64,000 bases of DNA from Cyanobacteria bacterium FACHB-502. GTDB lineage: Bacteria > Cyanobacteriota > Cyanobacteriia > Elainellales > Elainellaceae. A program made the position numbers and the translations under genes. The notes beneath the pieces are model-generated. The model was not told the origin of the DNA, searched no databases, and saw only the letters and a program-made list of their open reading frames with translations. Below, in pieces: positions 51,389 to 61,700 of the stretch. The stretch spans positions 124,001 to 188,000 of the forward strand of contig JACJNZ010000014.1 in the NCBI GenBank assembly GCA_014695325.1, in the 5' to 3' direction. Positions within the stretch are counted from its first letter, which is position 1; each line of letters begins with the position of its first letter.

Positions 51389-53599
51389 TTATTGTTCCCT
51401 TCCTATACTTTCTAATTCTGAAAATGTAATTCTAAAGGTCGTTCCTGTTCCTTCTGTTCGATCGAGTTCTATAGTGCCTTCGAGTTGTTCAGTAAAGACG
51501 CAGACAAGTTCCAAGCCGAGTGATTCTGTGTTACGGAAGTCTAGCTCTAACGGAAAGCCAATTCCATTATCCTGAACAGTTAATATGAATCGATTGTCAG
51601 AAGTGGGGGAAATTTCAATAAGGATTTCATTTTCTGAGGTTGGCGTAGGAAAAGCATGTTTTAAGGTATTGGAAACTAATTCATTGATGATTAATCCACA
51701 GGGAATGGCTGTATCAATATTGAGCCAAACGCCTGCTGCCTCAGCTCGTAGCGTTGCTGCTTGCGAATTTGCCGTATAGGACCGAAGCAGATTATTCGCC
51801 AAGTCACGAATATATTCATCAAAGTTGATTTTGAGTAAATCACTCGATTGATGCAGTTTTTCATGAATCAGCGCCATTGAACGAATTCGATTTTGGCTGT
51901 CCTTGAACAGTGCAAGTACCCTTTCGTCCCTGATGTAGTCCGATTGAAGTCTCAAGACACTTGAAATCACCTGTAGATTATTTTTGACCCGATGGTGGAT
52001 TTCTTTCAATAGGGCTTCTTTTTCCTTCAATGACAGTTTTAGCTGCTCCTCGGTTCGCTTGCGTTCTTTCAGTTCGTTCTGGACTTGCTGATACAGCTCA
52101 GATTGTTGAATCGCGATCGCCATATGAATTGCGAGTTGCTTCAATAAATCAACTTCAAACGATCGCCATTGTCTGGGGCCAGAGCAGTGATAGGCACATA
52201 ATAATCCCCACAAGTGTTCTCCTTGCAGGATCGGGACAACCAGGCTTGCTCGTATATCGTATAGGACCAGAATGTCAATATGACACTGAGTTAAACCAGC
52301 TGTATAAATATCCTCACAAACCTGAGTCCGTCCATTCTTATAAGCTTGGGCATAGTTTTGCCCAAAGCACTTATCCTGGATGCTGCTATTGAGTGCAGGC
52401 CTCCAACCGTCTTCGACTGACTCGACCACGACGGTGCCACTCCAGTCTGGATGGAACTGGTAGATAATCACTCGATCTGCTTTGAGAAATTGCCGGACTT
52501 CCTCGACACTCCGCTGCAGGATGTCATTAAGATTCAGGGACTCTCGGATGTGGAGTGCCATCGCGGCTAGAATCTGGCTGCATTGCAGCTGTTCCAGCAA
52601 GCCTACCGGATTTTCTAGCAGATGAAGAGCCAATTCTGAACCCTGTTCTTGAGCCAATTCACCGCTTGATGCCTCAAACTGCTCGATCGATCGCTGCAGT
52701 TGTTCCGCAGCGTCATACATCTCATTAAGAGCCAGAACCTCTAGAAAACTTGTGGGTGAGACAACGCCTAAAAGTTCTCCCTGGGGTCCGTATACCCCAA
52801 ACCGCTGCACTTTTGCTTGCTGCATCTTCCAGTAAGCAACTAATATCGACTCTGAGGATGGGAAGTGCAGGAATGGGCTGCTCATCACTGTCTGAGCTTG
52901 TATCTGCGATAAATCTAGCCCTAATGTCCAAAGCTGAAGCACATGCCGCTCTAAAAGTAATCCCACAGGGTGGGAATTATCCTGCGTATCATCTGCTGCT
53001 GTCAGCACGACACAATCCGCTTCACGATCAAGCATTAATTGAGCTAACTGGAGAACTGATGTAGCTGCAGGTGCTTGAACGATCGGCAGAGAAACAATTT
53101 CTGCTAACTGCTTTAATTTCAGTAGTTCATCTAGTTGTAAGACACAGCGGAGACTCGCCGGGGTGATGATACCGAGCCACTGCTCCTGCTCATCCACAAC
53201 AGGAAGATGATAAATCTGATGCTGACGGAGCTGAGCGAGGGCAGTAAAAACGTTTTGATCTTCAGTTTGGGTCAAGGCGATGACTGGTTGACGCACAACG
53301 TCAGCAACTTTCACTGCCGTTAAATCTCGCCCTGAAACAATCGCCTGTAGGGCGTCTCTCTCTCCGAATACCCCCAGGAGCCGTACCCCTTCTACAATCA
53401 GAATGCCACTTGCTCGCGCTTCGCTCATCAGTACGGTATTGAGCGAGAGTTCTAAACCCGGAAGAACACAGCTGCTCTGCGCTTTGCTCATCATCCTAAT
53501 CGCGCTGCCCAGGGACGCATCAGGAGCTATGGTCAACGGGCGTCGATCAATTGCAGAATCTAAAGATAAGGAAGGGGCTGATGAATTTTGCGGATGCAT
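51389..53599 (-). CDS. CBS-CBS-cyanobacteriochrome histidine kinase
   Basis: 736 aa. Four CBS motifs form two pairs at about 10-155 and 165-290 (PLTIAPDASLGSAIRMMSKA; HQIYHLPVVDEQEQWLGIIT; PVGLLLERHV; QRFGVYGPQGELLGVVSPTS). GAF domain at about 350-500 has D409-K-C411-F, the DXCF motif, and C439-H440 in YTAGLTQCHIDILVLYDIRA, 28 residues later, which is the known spacing of the two bilin-binding cysteines in DXCF cyanobacteriochromes. A HisKA_2 kinase follows (LLKEIHHRVKNNLQVISSVL) with HATPase (NELVSNTLKHAF, DNGIGFPLEL). So CBS (adenylate sensing) and light input may converge on one kinase. Bilin attachment is inferred, not shown. Confidence 0.93.
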   Translation of the reverse strand: MHPQNSSAPSLSLDSAIDRRPLTIAPDASLGSAIRMMSKAQSSCVLPGLELSLNTVLMSEARASGILIVEGVRLLGVFGERDALQAIVSGRDLTAVKVADVVRQPVIALTQTEDQNVFTALAQLRQHQIYHLPVVDEQEQWLGIITPASLRCVLQLDELLKLKQLAEIVSLPIVQAPAATSVLQLAQLMLDREADCVVLTAADDTQDNSHPVGLLLERHVLQLWTLGLDLSQIQAQTVMSSPFLHFPSSESILVAYWKMQQAKVQRFGVYGPQGELLGVVSPTSFLEVLALNEMYDAAEQLQRSIEQFEASSGELAQEQGSELALHLLENPVGLLEQLQCSQILAAMALHIRESLNLNDILQRSVEEVRQFLKADRVIIYQFHPDWSGTVVVESVEDGWRPALNSSIQDKCFGQNYAQAYKNGRTQVCEDIYTAGLTQCHIDILVLYDIRASLVVPILQGEHLWGLLCAYHCSGPRQWRSFEVDLLKQLAIHMAIAIQQSELYQQVQNELKERKRTEEQLKLSLKEKEALLKEIHHRVKNNLQVISSVLRLQSDYIRDERVLALFKDSQNRIRSMALIHEKLHQSSDLLKINFDEYIRDLANNLLRSYTANSQAATLRAEAAGVWLNIDTAIPCGLIINELVSNTLKHAFPTPTSENEILIEISPTSDNRFILTVQDNGIGFPLELDFRNTESLGLELVCVFTEQLEGTIELDRTEGTGTTFRITFSELESIGREQ

Positions 53600-53942
53600 G
53601 AATCAGTGTTTTTAGCAGCAGGGCTTTAACAAGAGGTTTTATTCGGCAGTAGTTAAGTTAACGTAACTTAACTCAAAATGATGAATTGAGCTAATTCCTA
53701 TACAAACTATAAGTCATGAATCATAAACTTCTTCTTGGCATGTGGCATTGCTGAACCGGAGTAGGATTAGCCCCCCTAGCCTTCCAAAGTTGGAGGGAAC
53801 TGGTGCTCAAAGCCCCCCTCGCTCTGGGTGTCGTGCTCCGAGGACTCCGTAGCCCTTTACCCTCTTACCCTTGTGCCCTCTGCCCTTTTTTCTCTTCCCT
53901 CTGGCGCGAAGTGCCTCAAAATTTTTTCTAAACATCAGCCAC

Positions 53943-53976
53943 CCGTATGCTTCGCAGTTCCCCAAAGGGGTAATTG
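53943..53976. repeat. Interspersed element with core GCTTCGCAGTTCCCC, copy 4
   Basis: CGTATGCTTCGCAGTTCCCC then AAAGGGGTAATTG; the best-preserved copy, with a CCCC/GGGG dyad. Confidence 0.6.
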
Positions 53977-54139
53977 CCCCTTCCCCACGCTCCTCTCCCT
54001 CCTTCCCTTCTCTCGCTTCACCACAGGCGGTTGTGAAATGCCACCTCTCAAGGACTCTTGGACTGGAAAAATATCAGGTCAGGCGTAAATCCTTTTTCTC
54101 CCAACCGCATGACACCATCCCGAACAAATGATCGCTCTC

Positions 54140-54345
54140 CTATCCACAGCGCCTCGATTCATATTTCAATAGGAGCAAAATTTCAATGGGAGCAAACGTG
54201 ATCGCCGCAATCGCTAGCCAACCCTGAAGAATCTGTCGCAGCAGTAGTTGGCTACCCACGATTGTACTACCGACAATCAGGTGATCTTCGATCAGTTCGA
54301 GCTTGCCCTCCGGTCGGTGGTGCAAGAACGATTCAAAAATTCTTT
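54140..54345 (-). pseudogene. Decayed coding fragment (LIVGS.LLLRQILQGW type)
   Basis: A minus-strand frame reads ESFLHHRPEGKLELIEDHLI then VGSTIVGSQLLLRQILQGW and stops at 54140. The order resembles the N-terminal part of a cyanobacterial hypothetical family (short hydrophilic head, LIVGS, LLLRQILQGW), but it has an in-frame stop just upstream and the remainder is missing. A gene remnant is more likely than a live gene. Confidence 0.35.
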
Positions 54346-54595
54346 AGTAGTAGGATACAAGGTACGATCGCCTCCTCATTGTGGGTCGGCTGCCATGTGG
54401 AATGTAGTACCTGAAAGCCTTAGTTTACAAAGGCATCAAAAATTGGCAGTTTATTTTATCACAGAGTAGGATCAAGAAATTGCAACAAATGGAGTAAATT
54501 GGCAAACCATTTTTTCGTACCGTCTAAAAACTGTACCTAAAGATGAGGGTTCTAGACGACGAGATTGGCAATTCGTTTTATTGCTGTACACATAG

Positions 54596-55339
54596 TTAGT
54601 TCCAGCGATCGATCACTTCCAGCATCTTTTCCTTAGACAGTGTTCCTTTTTCCAGGACACCCAGCACGTCGTTGAACTGCTTAAACTGAGCGTTTGGATG
54701 ACGCTTGCGATGTTCCTGGAGTTTTTCAATAATCTTAAGTGCCTTTTTCTGGCTTAAAAACTCCAGCTTTTTAAGTACTTGCTGCTGTACTGCCGGTTCC
54801 GAGATTCTATTGAATGCCTCCAGCGGCGGTAAAGGCTGCGGCAACTTGCTGTCGATCGTTTCTGTTAAATCTAGCTTTAACCGTTCGATCGAACTGCTGA
54901 GATGCTTAAAGCTTTGCTCAAGCCTAGATTCTAAATTCTTCAGCTTAAGCGATAAAGTCCCTTCATCAGAGAGGGCTGGATTTGAAGGGGATGGAGGGCC
55001 TGGCAGTGGAGGTTGACGAACGGCTTCAGTTACCTCTAATTGTTTAAGCATTGCGCCCTCAATTTTGGGCTTCAAAATGAATACCGTAATGCGATCGGGT
55101 AATTCGGGATCGATTTCTCTTGCTTTGAGGAAAGCATAGTACTCTAAATGTCCTGACACCAGTTCGTATTCATCAATTCTTAGCGCTCGGACGAGAGGAA
55201 TATCAATCAGCCCTCTTAGCTCAACGATGGTATGAGCTAAGGCTTCAATCTCTGTTGCTTTGTCGTCCAGATTAAACGGTAAAGATGCAGAATTAACCTG
55301 AATACTATCCAGATCAACAATTGATGTGAGTAGACTCAT
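54596..55339 (-). CDS. ParB-like nuclease-domain protein
   Basis: About 247 aa from ATG 55339 (an upstream TTG at 55411 would overlap the ParA stop). The N-terminal part LDSIQVNSASLPFNLDD and DEYELVSGHLEYYAFLKARE fits the ParB/Srx fold with the box-like SGHLEY segment, followed by a Pro-rich linker and a C-terminal helical part (VQQQVLKKLEFLSQKKALKI; VLGVLEKGTLSKEKMLEVI). There is no recognisable central helix-turn-helix of a chromosomal ParB, so it is a divergent, plasmid-type partner. It follows the ParA-like gene at 61 bp on the same strand. Confidence 0.7.
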   Translation of the reverse strand: MSLLTSIVDLDSIQVNSASLPFNLDDKATEIEALAHTIVELRGLIDIPLVRALRIDEYELVSGHLEYYAFLKAREIDPELPDRITVFILKPKIEGAMLKQLEVTEAVRQPPLPGPPSPSNPALSDEGTLSLKLKNLESRLEQSFKHLSSSIERLKLDLTETIDSKLPQPLPPLEAFNRISEPAVQQQVLKKLEFLSQKKALKIIEKLQEHRKRHPNAQFKQFNDVLGVLEKGTLSKEKMLEVIDRWN

Positions 55340-55400
55340 TGGAGCTTGCTGCCAAAATTTTCTCAATTTATTATGTCTGGAATCTGCGGAGCAGTGACAA

Positions 55401-56771
55401 TCAAGCGTCAATCAACGCGAGAACTTCTTGCGCCAATTGGCTAAATTCTTCAGCAGATTGGGAATCTGGTTTGTGATCCAGAATTGAACGCGGATCAGGA
55501 ATATCAAGCTGACCCATTTCAATGGTTCGCTCAATTGCTGATGAGACATCTCGACGTTCAAAAATGCGCGATTTCAGCAGCGGAAAGCCGTATTGGTTCT
55601 GCACGATCGCTTCCATTTTGGGCAGCGTGTAGTCTACAAATCGGGCATAGGTCGCTAGCTTGGTTGGCAAAACCCCCAGCACTTTAATTGTATCTCTGCC
55701 CATTTCTTCCTTAAAATCGTTGATTTCTGCAACAAATTTCTGCACGTTCCTTAAGCCTTCGTTTGCAAAGGGCTTTAGATCCGACGGGATAAGCAAATAG
55801 TCTGCTGCAATTAAAGCAATCCGCGCATAAATATTGAGTGAGGGAGGTGTATCAATCAAGACAATATCATAGCGGTCTTTCACATCCTGAAGCTTTTTCA
55901 CCAGTCTTGTGCGAGCGTGTTCAGTTTGAACAAATTCCTGTTCACACTCCATCAGCCGAATGTGGCTGGGAATGACATCAAATTCAGGCGATGAAAAACT
56001 AGACTGCCGTGCAACTTCAGAAATAGAGAATTTGTTTTTCTCAATAATCACGTGATACACGTATGAATTCTTGATTGTGTCTGTCAGTTCATCCTGAAAC
56101 TTAACTAATCCTGTAGCAAATGTCGTATTTGCCTAACTATCCAAATCGATCACGAGGACTCGCTTGTTCTGCTTGCTGAGAGCGGCAACCAGGTTAATCA
56201 CAGTCGTTGTTTTGCCTACTCCACCTTTATTGTGATAAACCGCGATAACTTTCATGTTTGGCTCCTGCTTTGATGAAGTTTGATTTATTTGCTGCTCTGG
56301 ATCTGCTGGGTGCAGTTGCGGCGATATCTCTTGAATCAATGCTTCCTGCTGTAGTGTTTCTCGACCAATAATTTGTTTGATGGTTCCAATCTTCTGAGGA
56401 ACCTCGTGCCCTGGAACTTGCAGCAGTAGGTTTAGCTCTCCATTGCTCTGCTCATAGATTCTGACCAGATGACCGTTCGTTAACAGTCCATAGCGAACAT
56501 CTAAACTTGTTAGATAGCGGCGAAACTTTCTGACATGGCGATCGAGGTTTTGGCGAGGATGCTTCGCCTCTAAAATTAATTGGAGCTGATTTTGATAGCC
56601 TAATAAGTTTGCTGCAACCGCTAAAAAATCAAGGCGAATTCTGCCAAAAGTGACCTCCTGCTGCCAACATTGTGGTGAATAGCCCAACATCGGCAGTAGA
56701 TAGAGAACAATAAACTTACTCTCTACCTCCGATTCATTACGACATTGCCCTGGATCAAAGAACGTGGACAC
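55401..56771 (-). pseudogene. Nuclease-domain/ParA fusion interrupted by one in-frame amber codon
   Basis: Start GTG 56771. Residues 1-115 resemble type I restriction HsdR N-terminal domains: [20 protein letters not shown] then QLILEAK (D48, E68-x-K70) and [14 protein letters not shown]. From residue 173 a ParA ATPase starts: [20 protein letters not shown]. At 56135-56133 TAG replaces the Gln codon of the conserved DLDPQ(G/A)N motif (here DLDS-stop-ANTTFATGLV). Downstream the same frame continues as a normal ParA C-terminal half: YDIVLIDTPPSLNIYARIAL and FERRDVSSAIERTIEMG, to a stop at 55401. A C-to-T change alone explains it. The protein is either truncated, read through, or a sequencing error; without it the length would be 456 codons. 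Confidence 0.85.
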
Positions 56772-57202
56772 GCGATTTATGGCATGAGGGTGACAATACG
56801 AATCTCTTCTAAAATACCCATCCCAGTCTGGCTACTGCCGGAAAGAGCTAGATCTTTGACAAAGCATTACCCCCATAGCAAGGTTGCGTGAAATGAAATG
56901 CGTCAAGCCTGGTTTAGAGCCGCAGCGATGTCCTGATGCCGAAGCACATCTGCGAATTTTGCAGCACCTTAGCCCCACTGCCACCTATCGCATTCTGTTT
57001 GATGTGCCGAAACATCATCTACAGGATGTCAGGCAAGAGAGCGATCGAACAATTTGTAAAGCGATCGAATAATTTACCTCAGTCAAACTATAATCGCTGA
57101 AGGGGAGTCGATCGGTGAGTTTCCTCAATCTGAAGATATTGTTGAGCAGACGAAAGCGATCGAGTGGTGTTGATCGAAAACAAATTTCCCAACAGAACAA
57201 TC

Positions 57203-58000
57203 ATGCATCTTTTCTGGGAGAACTGTAAGCGACCGATTCGTAATCGGCTGAAACAAGGTAAAGCGTTTTTACGAGGCTATCCCTTTTATTACACTCGAAC
57301 GCAAGACCCCGAATTTGCTAACCGCTACGGTTATTTATGGAGTGAATTTAGAACGCCGATTCCCGATCGCGGTACTCCCGAAATTCGTGCCAATCGTCTG
57401 TGGAATTTGCAGCTTGCAGCCGAACGGATTCACTGCTTGCGCTTAGCACCGGGAGCAATTTTCAGTTTTTGCGATCGGATCGGTGAACCTACTTTAAAGA
57501 ATGGCTTTCGAGCCGCTCCAGTCTTTATTCGGGGTAAAGTTTTGACCGATGTGGGTGGTGGTTTATGTTTGATTGCAACCAATTTGTTTAACACATTTTT
57601 ACAGGCAGGCTGCGAGATTTTAGAACGTCATTGTCACAGCATTGATGCCTACGGCGACGAACGCTTTTATCCGCTGGGGCAAGATGCTGCGGTTGCCTAT
57701 GGCTACAAAGATTTAGTCGTGAAAAACTCCAGTCAAATTGCTTTGCAGTTGCGCTTTCAAGTTATGGGCGATCGGGGTGAAGTGCATTCCAGCGTATGGG
57801 GTGAACAGCCTTACTCGATTCAAATCAAGATTGAATCTAAAGTGTTAGAAGAGATTCCTCCTGCCAAAGCAGACGATTGCTCCGGCTGGATTGTGGAAAC
57901 AACGCGCTCCGTTCAAAAGACTTCCGATCTGTCCCTGTCCCCTCAATGGCAGTTAGACTATCGCACCGTTAGCCATTATGCCCCCTGTGAACGATCGTAA
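57203..58000 (+). CDS. VanW-family protein
   Basis: 265 aa from ATG 57203 (GTG starts at 57164 and 57167 are possible). The VanW core is visible: LWNLQLAAERIHCLRLAPGA IFSFCDRIGEP, then GFRAAPVFIRGK and GGGLCLIATNLFNTFLQAGC, where GGGLCxxxTxLFN is the family signature, followed by ERHCHSIDAYGDERFYPLGQ. VanW is an accessory protein of some vancomycin-resistance operons, but the family is widespread with no proven activity; there is no resistance operon here. Confidence 0.88.
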   Translation: MHLFWENCKRPIRNRLKQGKAFLRGYPFYYTRTQDPEFANRYGYLWSEFRTPIPDRGTPEIRANRLWNLQLAAERIHCLRLAPGAIFSFCDRIGEPTLKNGFRAAPVFIRGKVLTDVGGGLCLIATNLFNTFLQAGCEILERHCHSIDAYGDERFYPLGQDAAVAYGYKDLVVKNSSQIALQLRFQVMGDRGEVHSSVWGEQPYSIQIKIESKVLEEIPPAKADDCSGWIVETTRSVQKTSDLSLSPQWQLDYRTVSHYAPCERS

Positions 58001-58774
58001 ATAATGAGCGCTCGTTAAAAAAACACTGCTTTCCTGACTGCTCCCATTGCCTCGAACTGTGGCTTAGATATCAAGATTGACGGTGAGGGGAATCGTTTCG
58101 GTGTGAATCAGGAGGGTTGTTCTGATGAATCAGCAATCAATGGTAGAAAACGATGGTAGAAAACGATCGACTGCCTTTGTGATACTGGCTACTTGCGATC
58201 GTCCCCGCTTGCTGATGCGTTAATGTGCGATCGATGCTGCCTTGGGGTAACAAGCCCTGGAACTAAATTTAGTTATCTAAGAACCTTTTGCGTTTCGCGA
58301 TCGTCTATCTTATGAGAGGCGCAGTGGAGATCGGGCAGTGCAATTTAAGATTCGTTCGTGGATTATTGAAATTGGGTTTGGTATTGGCCTTTTGCTGCTA
58401 GCAAGTCTGGCTCTGCTGCTGGCGATGGAGCATCATCCTCAAATTCCTCAGCCCCATAGCTCGACAAGACAGATCATGCCAGGCAGTTCTCTAGCGAGAA
58501 CAATTATCCCTTTGGGAAACAGCGAAGCGATCGGCTGAGAGACGTAGAAACTTAGCGACAATTTAGACACAGGGGAGTCCGCAAAATCTGGTATCCTGCT
58601 GTCATTTGTGTTGCTCCCTCTCCCAAAGACTCGGCTATAGTGCTTAAGGACAATTTGAGAAAACGATTCTGAAGAAACGGGTAAAATCTTTCGGCAGTTC
58701 TGTCCGTCGTGAGGCGGGTTGCGCTGGTGCACAGCCGAAGGACAGCGGTGGGAAAGGCGAGTGGGGTGAGACGG
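58001..58774. other. Intergenic region upstream of tamB
   Basis: Near 58130-58165 there is a duplicated GGTAGAAAACGATSG. A 66-codon frame at 58338-58538 (start GTG) could encode a small protein with one TM helix (EIGFGIGLLLLASLALLLAM), but it lacks a clear ribosome-binding site and any family match. No RNA gene recognised. Confidence 0.4.
58338..58538 (+). CDS. Possible small single-pass membrane peptide
   Basis: 66 aa from GTG 58338: a basic start (MQFKIRSW), one strong TM segment (residues 10-30), then a polar tail. No family or strong start signal. May be a chance frame. Confidence 0.25.
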   Translation: MQFKIRSWIIEIGFGIGLLLLASLALLLAMEHHPQIPQPHSSTRQIMPGSSLARTIIPLGNSEAIG

Positions 58775-61700
58775 ATGACGAATTCTCCCAATAATAATAA
58801 AGAGAATCAGCCTGAGCAGCAAACGTCTACAGCGAGGCAAAACCGTACGGGGGGCAGGCGGCGCACGGTAATTCGGGCGGGTTTCGTCGCGGGGGGTCTG
58901 CTGCTCGTGGGGCTGGCAGGTGGCGTGTGGTGGGCATGGCGATTTGTGAACGAGGGTTTGTCTCCCCTGATTGCTCGTCAGGTCAGTACGCAGCTCAATC
59001 GTCCGGTGCAGGCAGGCGAGGTCGAGCAGATTTCTTTGACGCGGATTGTCTTTGGTCCTTCTGCAATTCCGGCAACGCCAACCGATCGCGATCGGCTAGA
59101 AATGCAGCGGGTTGAGGTCACGTTTAACCCGTTTGAAGTGTTGTGGGATCAAACGCTCAGCGTAGATGTGACGCTGGTAAACGCCCAAGCATTTGCCGAC
59201 CAGAATGCAGAAGGACAGTGGATCACCACAAGGGCAAGAAACAACGAAAATGCACCTGACCCTTTTATTGCCGTTGAAGTCGATGCGCTGCGCGTGCGGG
59301 ATGGCACATTAACGCTGCTGCCCTATGGAAACGTAGAGGAATCAGAAGTGGTTGACCCGGATGAGCCGAATCCGCAAAACCCGACGCCCGAACCGCGTGA
59401 CGATGATTCGCCGGAAACCCTTTCCCGCAATGCCGTTGCCCGTCCGCAAATTGTGATCCGAGATGTGGATGCCGCTACGCTGTTTCGGAATCAAAACAGG
59501 CTGATTTCCTACGAAGTCACGGGCAGACCCGATACTGGGGGCGAACTGCGAATCGAAGGCGAGTCTAACCTTGATCGCGAACAAACCACGCTCCGCGCCA
59601 GAGGTGAAAATCTGCTGGGTCCTGATGTGAATCTGCTGGTTCCGCTGCCTGTGGAAATTAGAGCCGGACGCTTATCGAGCGATCTGGAGGTGGTGTTTCC
59701 CCCCGAAGACGAGTCGCTTCAGCTCAACGGAGTCGTGCAGTTTCAAAACGCGACGGGCAAAATTAAGCAGGTTCCACAGCTCTTGACGCAAGTCAACGGC
59801 AGGCTGCGGTTTCGCGGTCAGGATGTGTTCTTTGAAAACGTGCGCGGTAGGTATGGCTTAATCCCGACTCGGGTGGGCGGCAGCCTCAACACCCAGCGCA
59901 ACTACAACCTGAGGGCGCAGGTCGATCGCACCACGATTCGAGATCTCTTCAATACGTTTGACGTGGATTCTCCGGTTCCCGTATCGGGTGAAGTGCGCTC
60001 TCAGCTTCAAGTTACTGGGGCGATCGATAAGCCAGTGGTTTCGGGCGTGGCGGAGAATTTAACGCCTATCGTTGCCGATCGCGTGACGTTTCAGTCGGCG
60101 CAAACTCGTTATCGGGTCGGGGATAGCGTTCTGGCGTTTGATGGGATTCGGGCAGTGCCGCGTGGGGGCGGCTTGGTTACGGGCAGTGGACGCATTGGCT
60201 TTGGCGAAAACAGCAGCGTTGCCTTTAATCTGCAGGGACAAAACCTGCCCGGTGACACGATTGCCCGTCAATATGGCGCGAATCTGAATAATTTTGCGAT
60301 CGGCTTAGTCGATGCCCAGGCGCGGCTTTCGGGTTCTCCCGATAATCTGGTGACGACGGTAGATTTTCAGGCTCCCCAGGCAACCTATGCAGCACGGGGA
60401 AGAGTGCGAATTGCGGGCGATCGAATCCAGTTGCAGGATGGGGCAGCTCTGGTGGCAGGCGGCATTGTTCGGGCAGATGCAGAATCCGTCAACGGACGAT
60501 TCACCGCAGATGTTCAGACTTCGGGGGTTGCGCTGCGGCAGTTTTCGCCGGATTTGCGGGGCTTGCTGAGCGGTGATTTCCAGCTTGCAGGCAGTTTGAA
60601 TAACCTGAGTCCAAGGGCGATCGCGGCATCGGGACAGGTGCGGCTATCGGAGGGGCTAGCAATTATTAACTCGCCTTTAACGGCAGATGTGCGCTGGCTG
60701 GGCGATCGGCTTCAGGTTCGCAATGCGACGGCGACGGGCTTTCAGGCAGACGGATTGGTGTTTGCGCGGCTGGAAGGCACGCCTGCGATCACCAATCTGG
60801 ATTTGAATGTGAATTTGCAGGATTATGCGCTCTCTGAACTGCCGATTAATACTCCAGAGCAAATCCGGCTGGCAGGACGCACCAACTTTAGCGGACGAGT
60901 CACGGGAACACCCGATGCGCCACGAGTCGCCGGACGGCTGGGCTTAAACGATTTCCGCGTGAATCAGGTTGCCTTTGAACCGCGCCTGACCGGAGACTTT
61001 CGCTACACGAATCGTGGTATCAGCCTGGATGTGGCAGGACAGCAGGATCGAGTTGCCCTGACGCTGGACGATCGCAACCGTCCGGTGAGTTTCCTGGTGC
61101 AGCAAGGAGAGTCGATCGCGCAAGGACGCACCGCAGGCGACATTCTCACGGCAACGCTGGAAAACTTTCCGCTTCAGGTGTTGGGTCTTGCCCCCGCTGC
61201 AGATTACGGCATTGGCATTGTCGCGGGTGAGGCAAGCGGTCAGATCGAGGCGAATATTGCCAATTTGAATAATCCCAGCGTCATCGGGCAGTTGACGATC
61301 GATCGTCCGGCGTTAGGCTATATTGCAGCCGAGCGGTTTGCGGGACAGTTCCGCTATGTAGACGGGGTGGCGGTGCTGCAACAGGGCGAACTGCAACAGG
61401 GCGGTAGCCGCTATTTGCTATCGGGAACGTTTAATTCGCGATCGGACAATCCGCTGCAAGCTCGCATTGTGGCAGATCAGGGGCGGATCGAAGACATTCT
61501 CACGGCACTTCAGTTCTTTAATTTTTCTGACTTTGGGCGTGGGCTACGTTCCCCGGTTTTTGCGACTGCTGCCGAGGTTCAGCCCTTTTCGGTGGGTCAG
61601 CCGGATGCCGCTCTCATCAATCAGCTTCGCCGTTACTCAGAAATCAATTTGTTGCTGAGTCAGCAGGCTGCTGCGCGGGAACAGTCTTCGTTTTTTCCCG

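Larger units (their letters stand above)
53600..54595. other. 1-kb gene-poor region with repeat arms
   Basis: No convincing gene is seen. It holds C-rich elements of the CCCCCCTAG...GGAGG type at about 53769-53800 and the fourth GCTTCGCAGTTCCCC element at 53943-53976, ahead of a degenerate fragment at 54140-54345. Frames at 53828-54131 are proline/serine-rich artefacts of the C-rich strand. Confidence 0.5.

Noticed and set aside
53828-54131. Pro/Ser/Cys-rich frames on the plus strand
   Set aside because: They are a by-product of a C-rich strand; no family, no start signal.
56884-57072. 62-codon plus-strand frame before the VanW gene
   Set aside because: No recognisable motif; the start is a TTG without a Shine-Dalgarno and composition resembles non-coding sequence.
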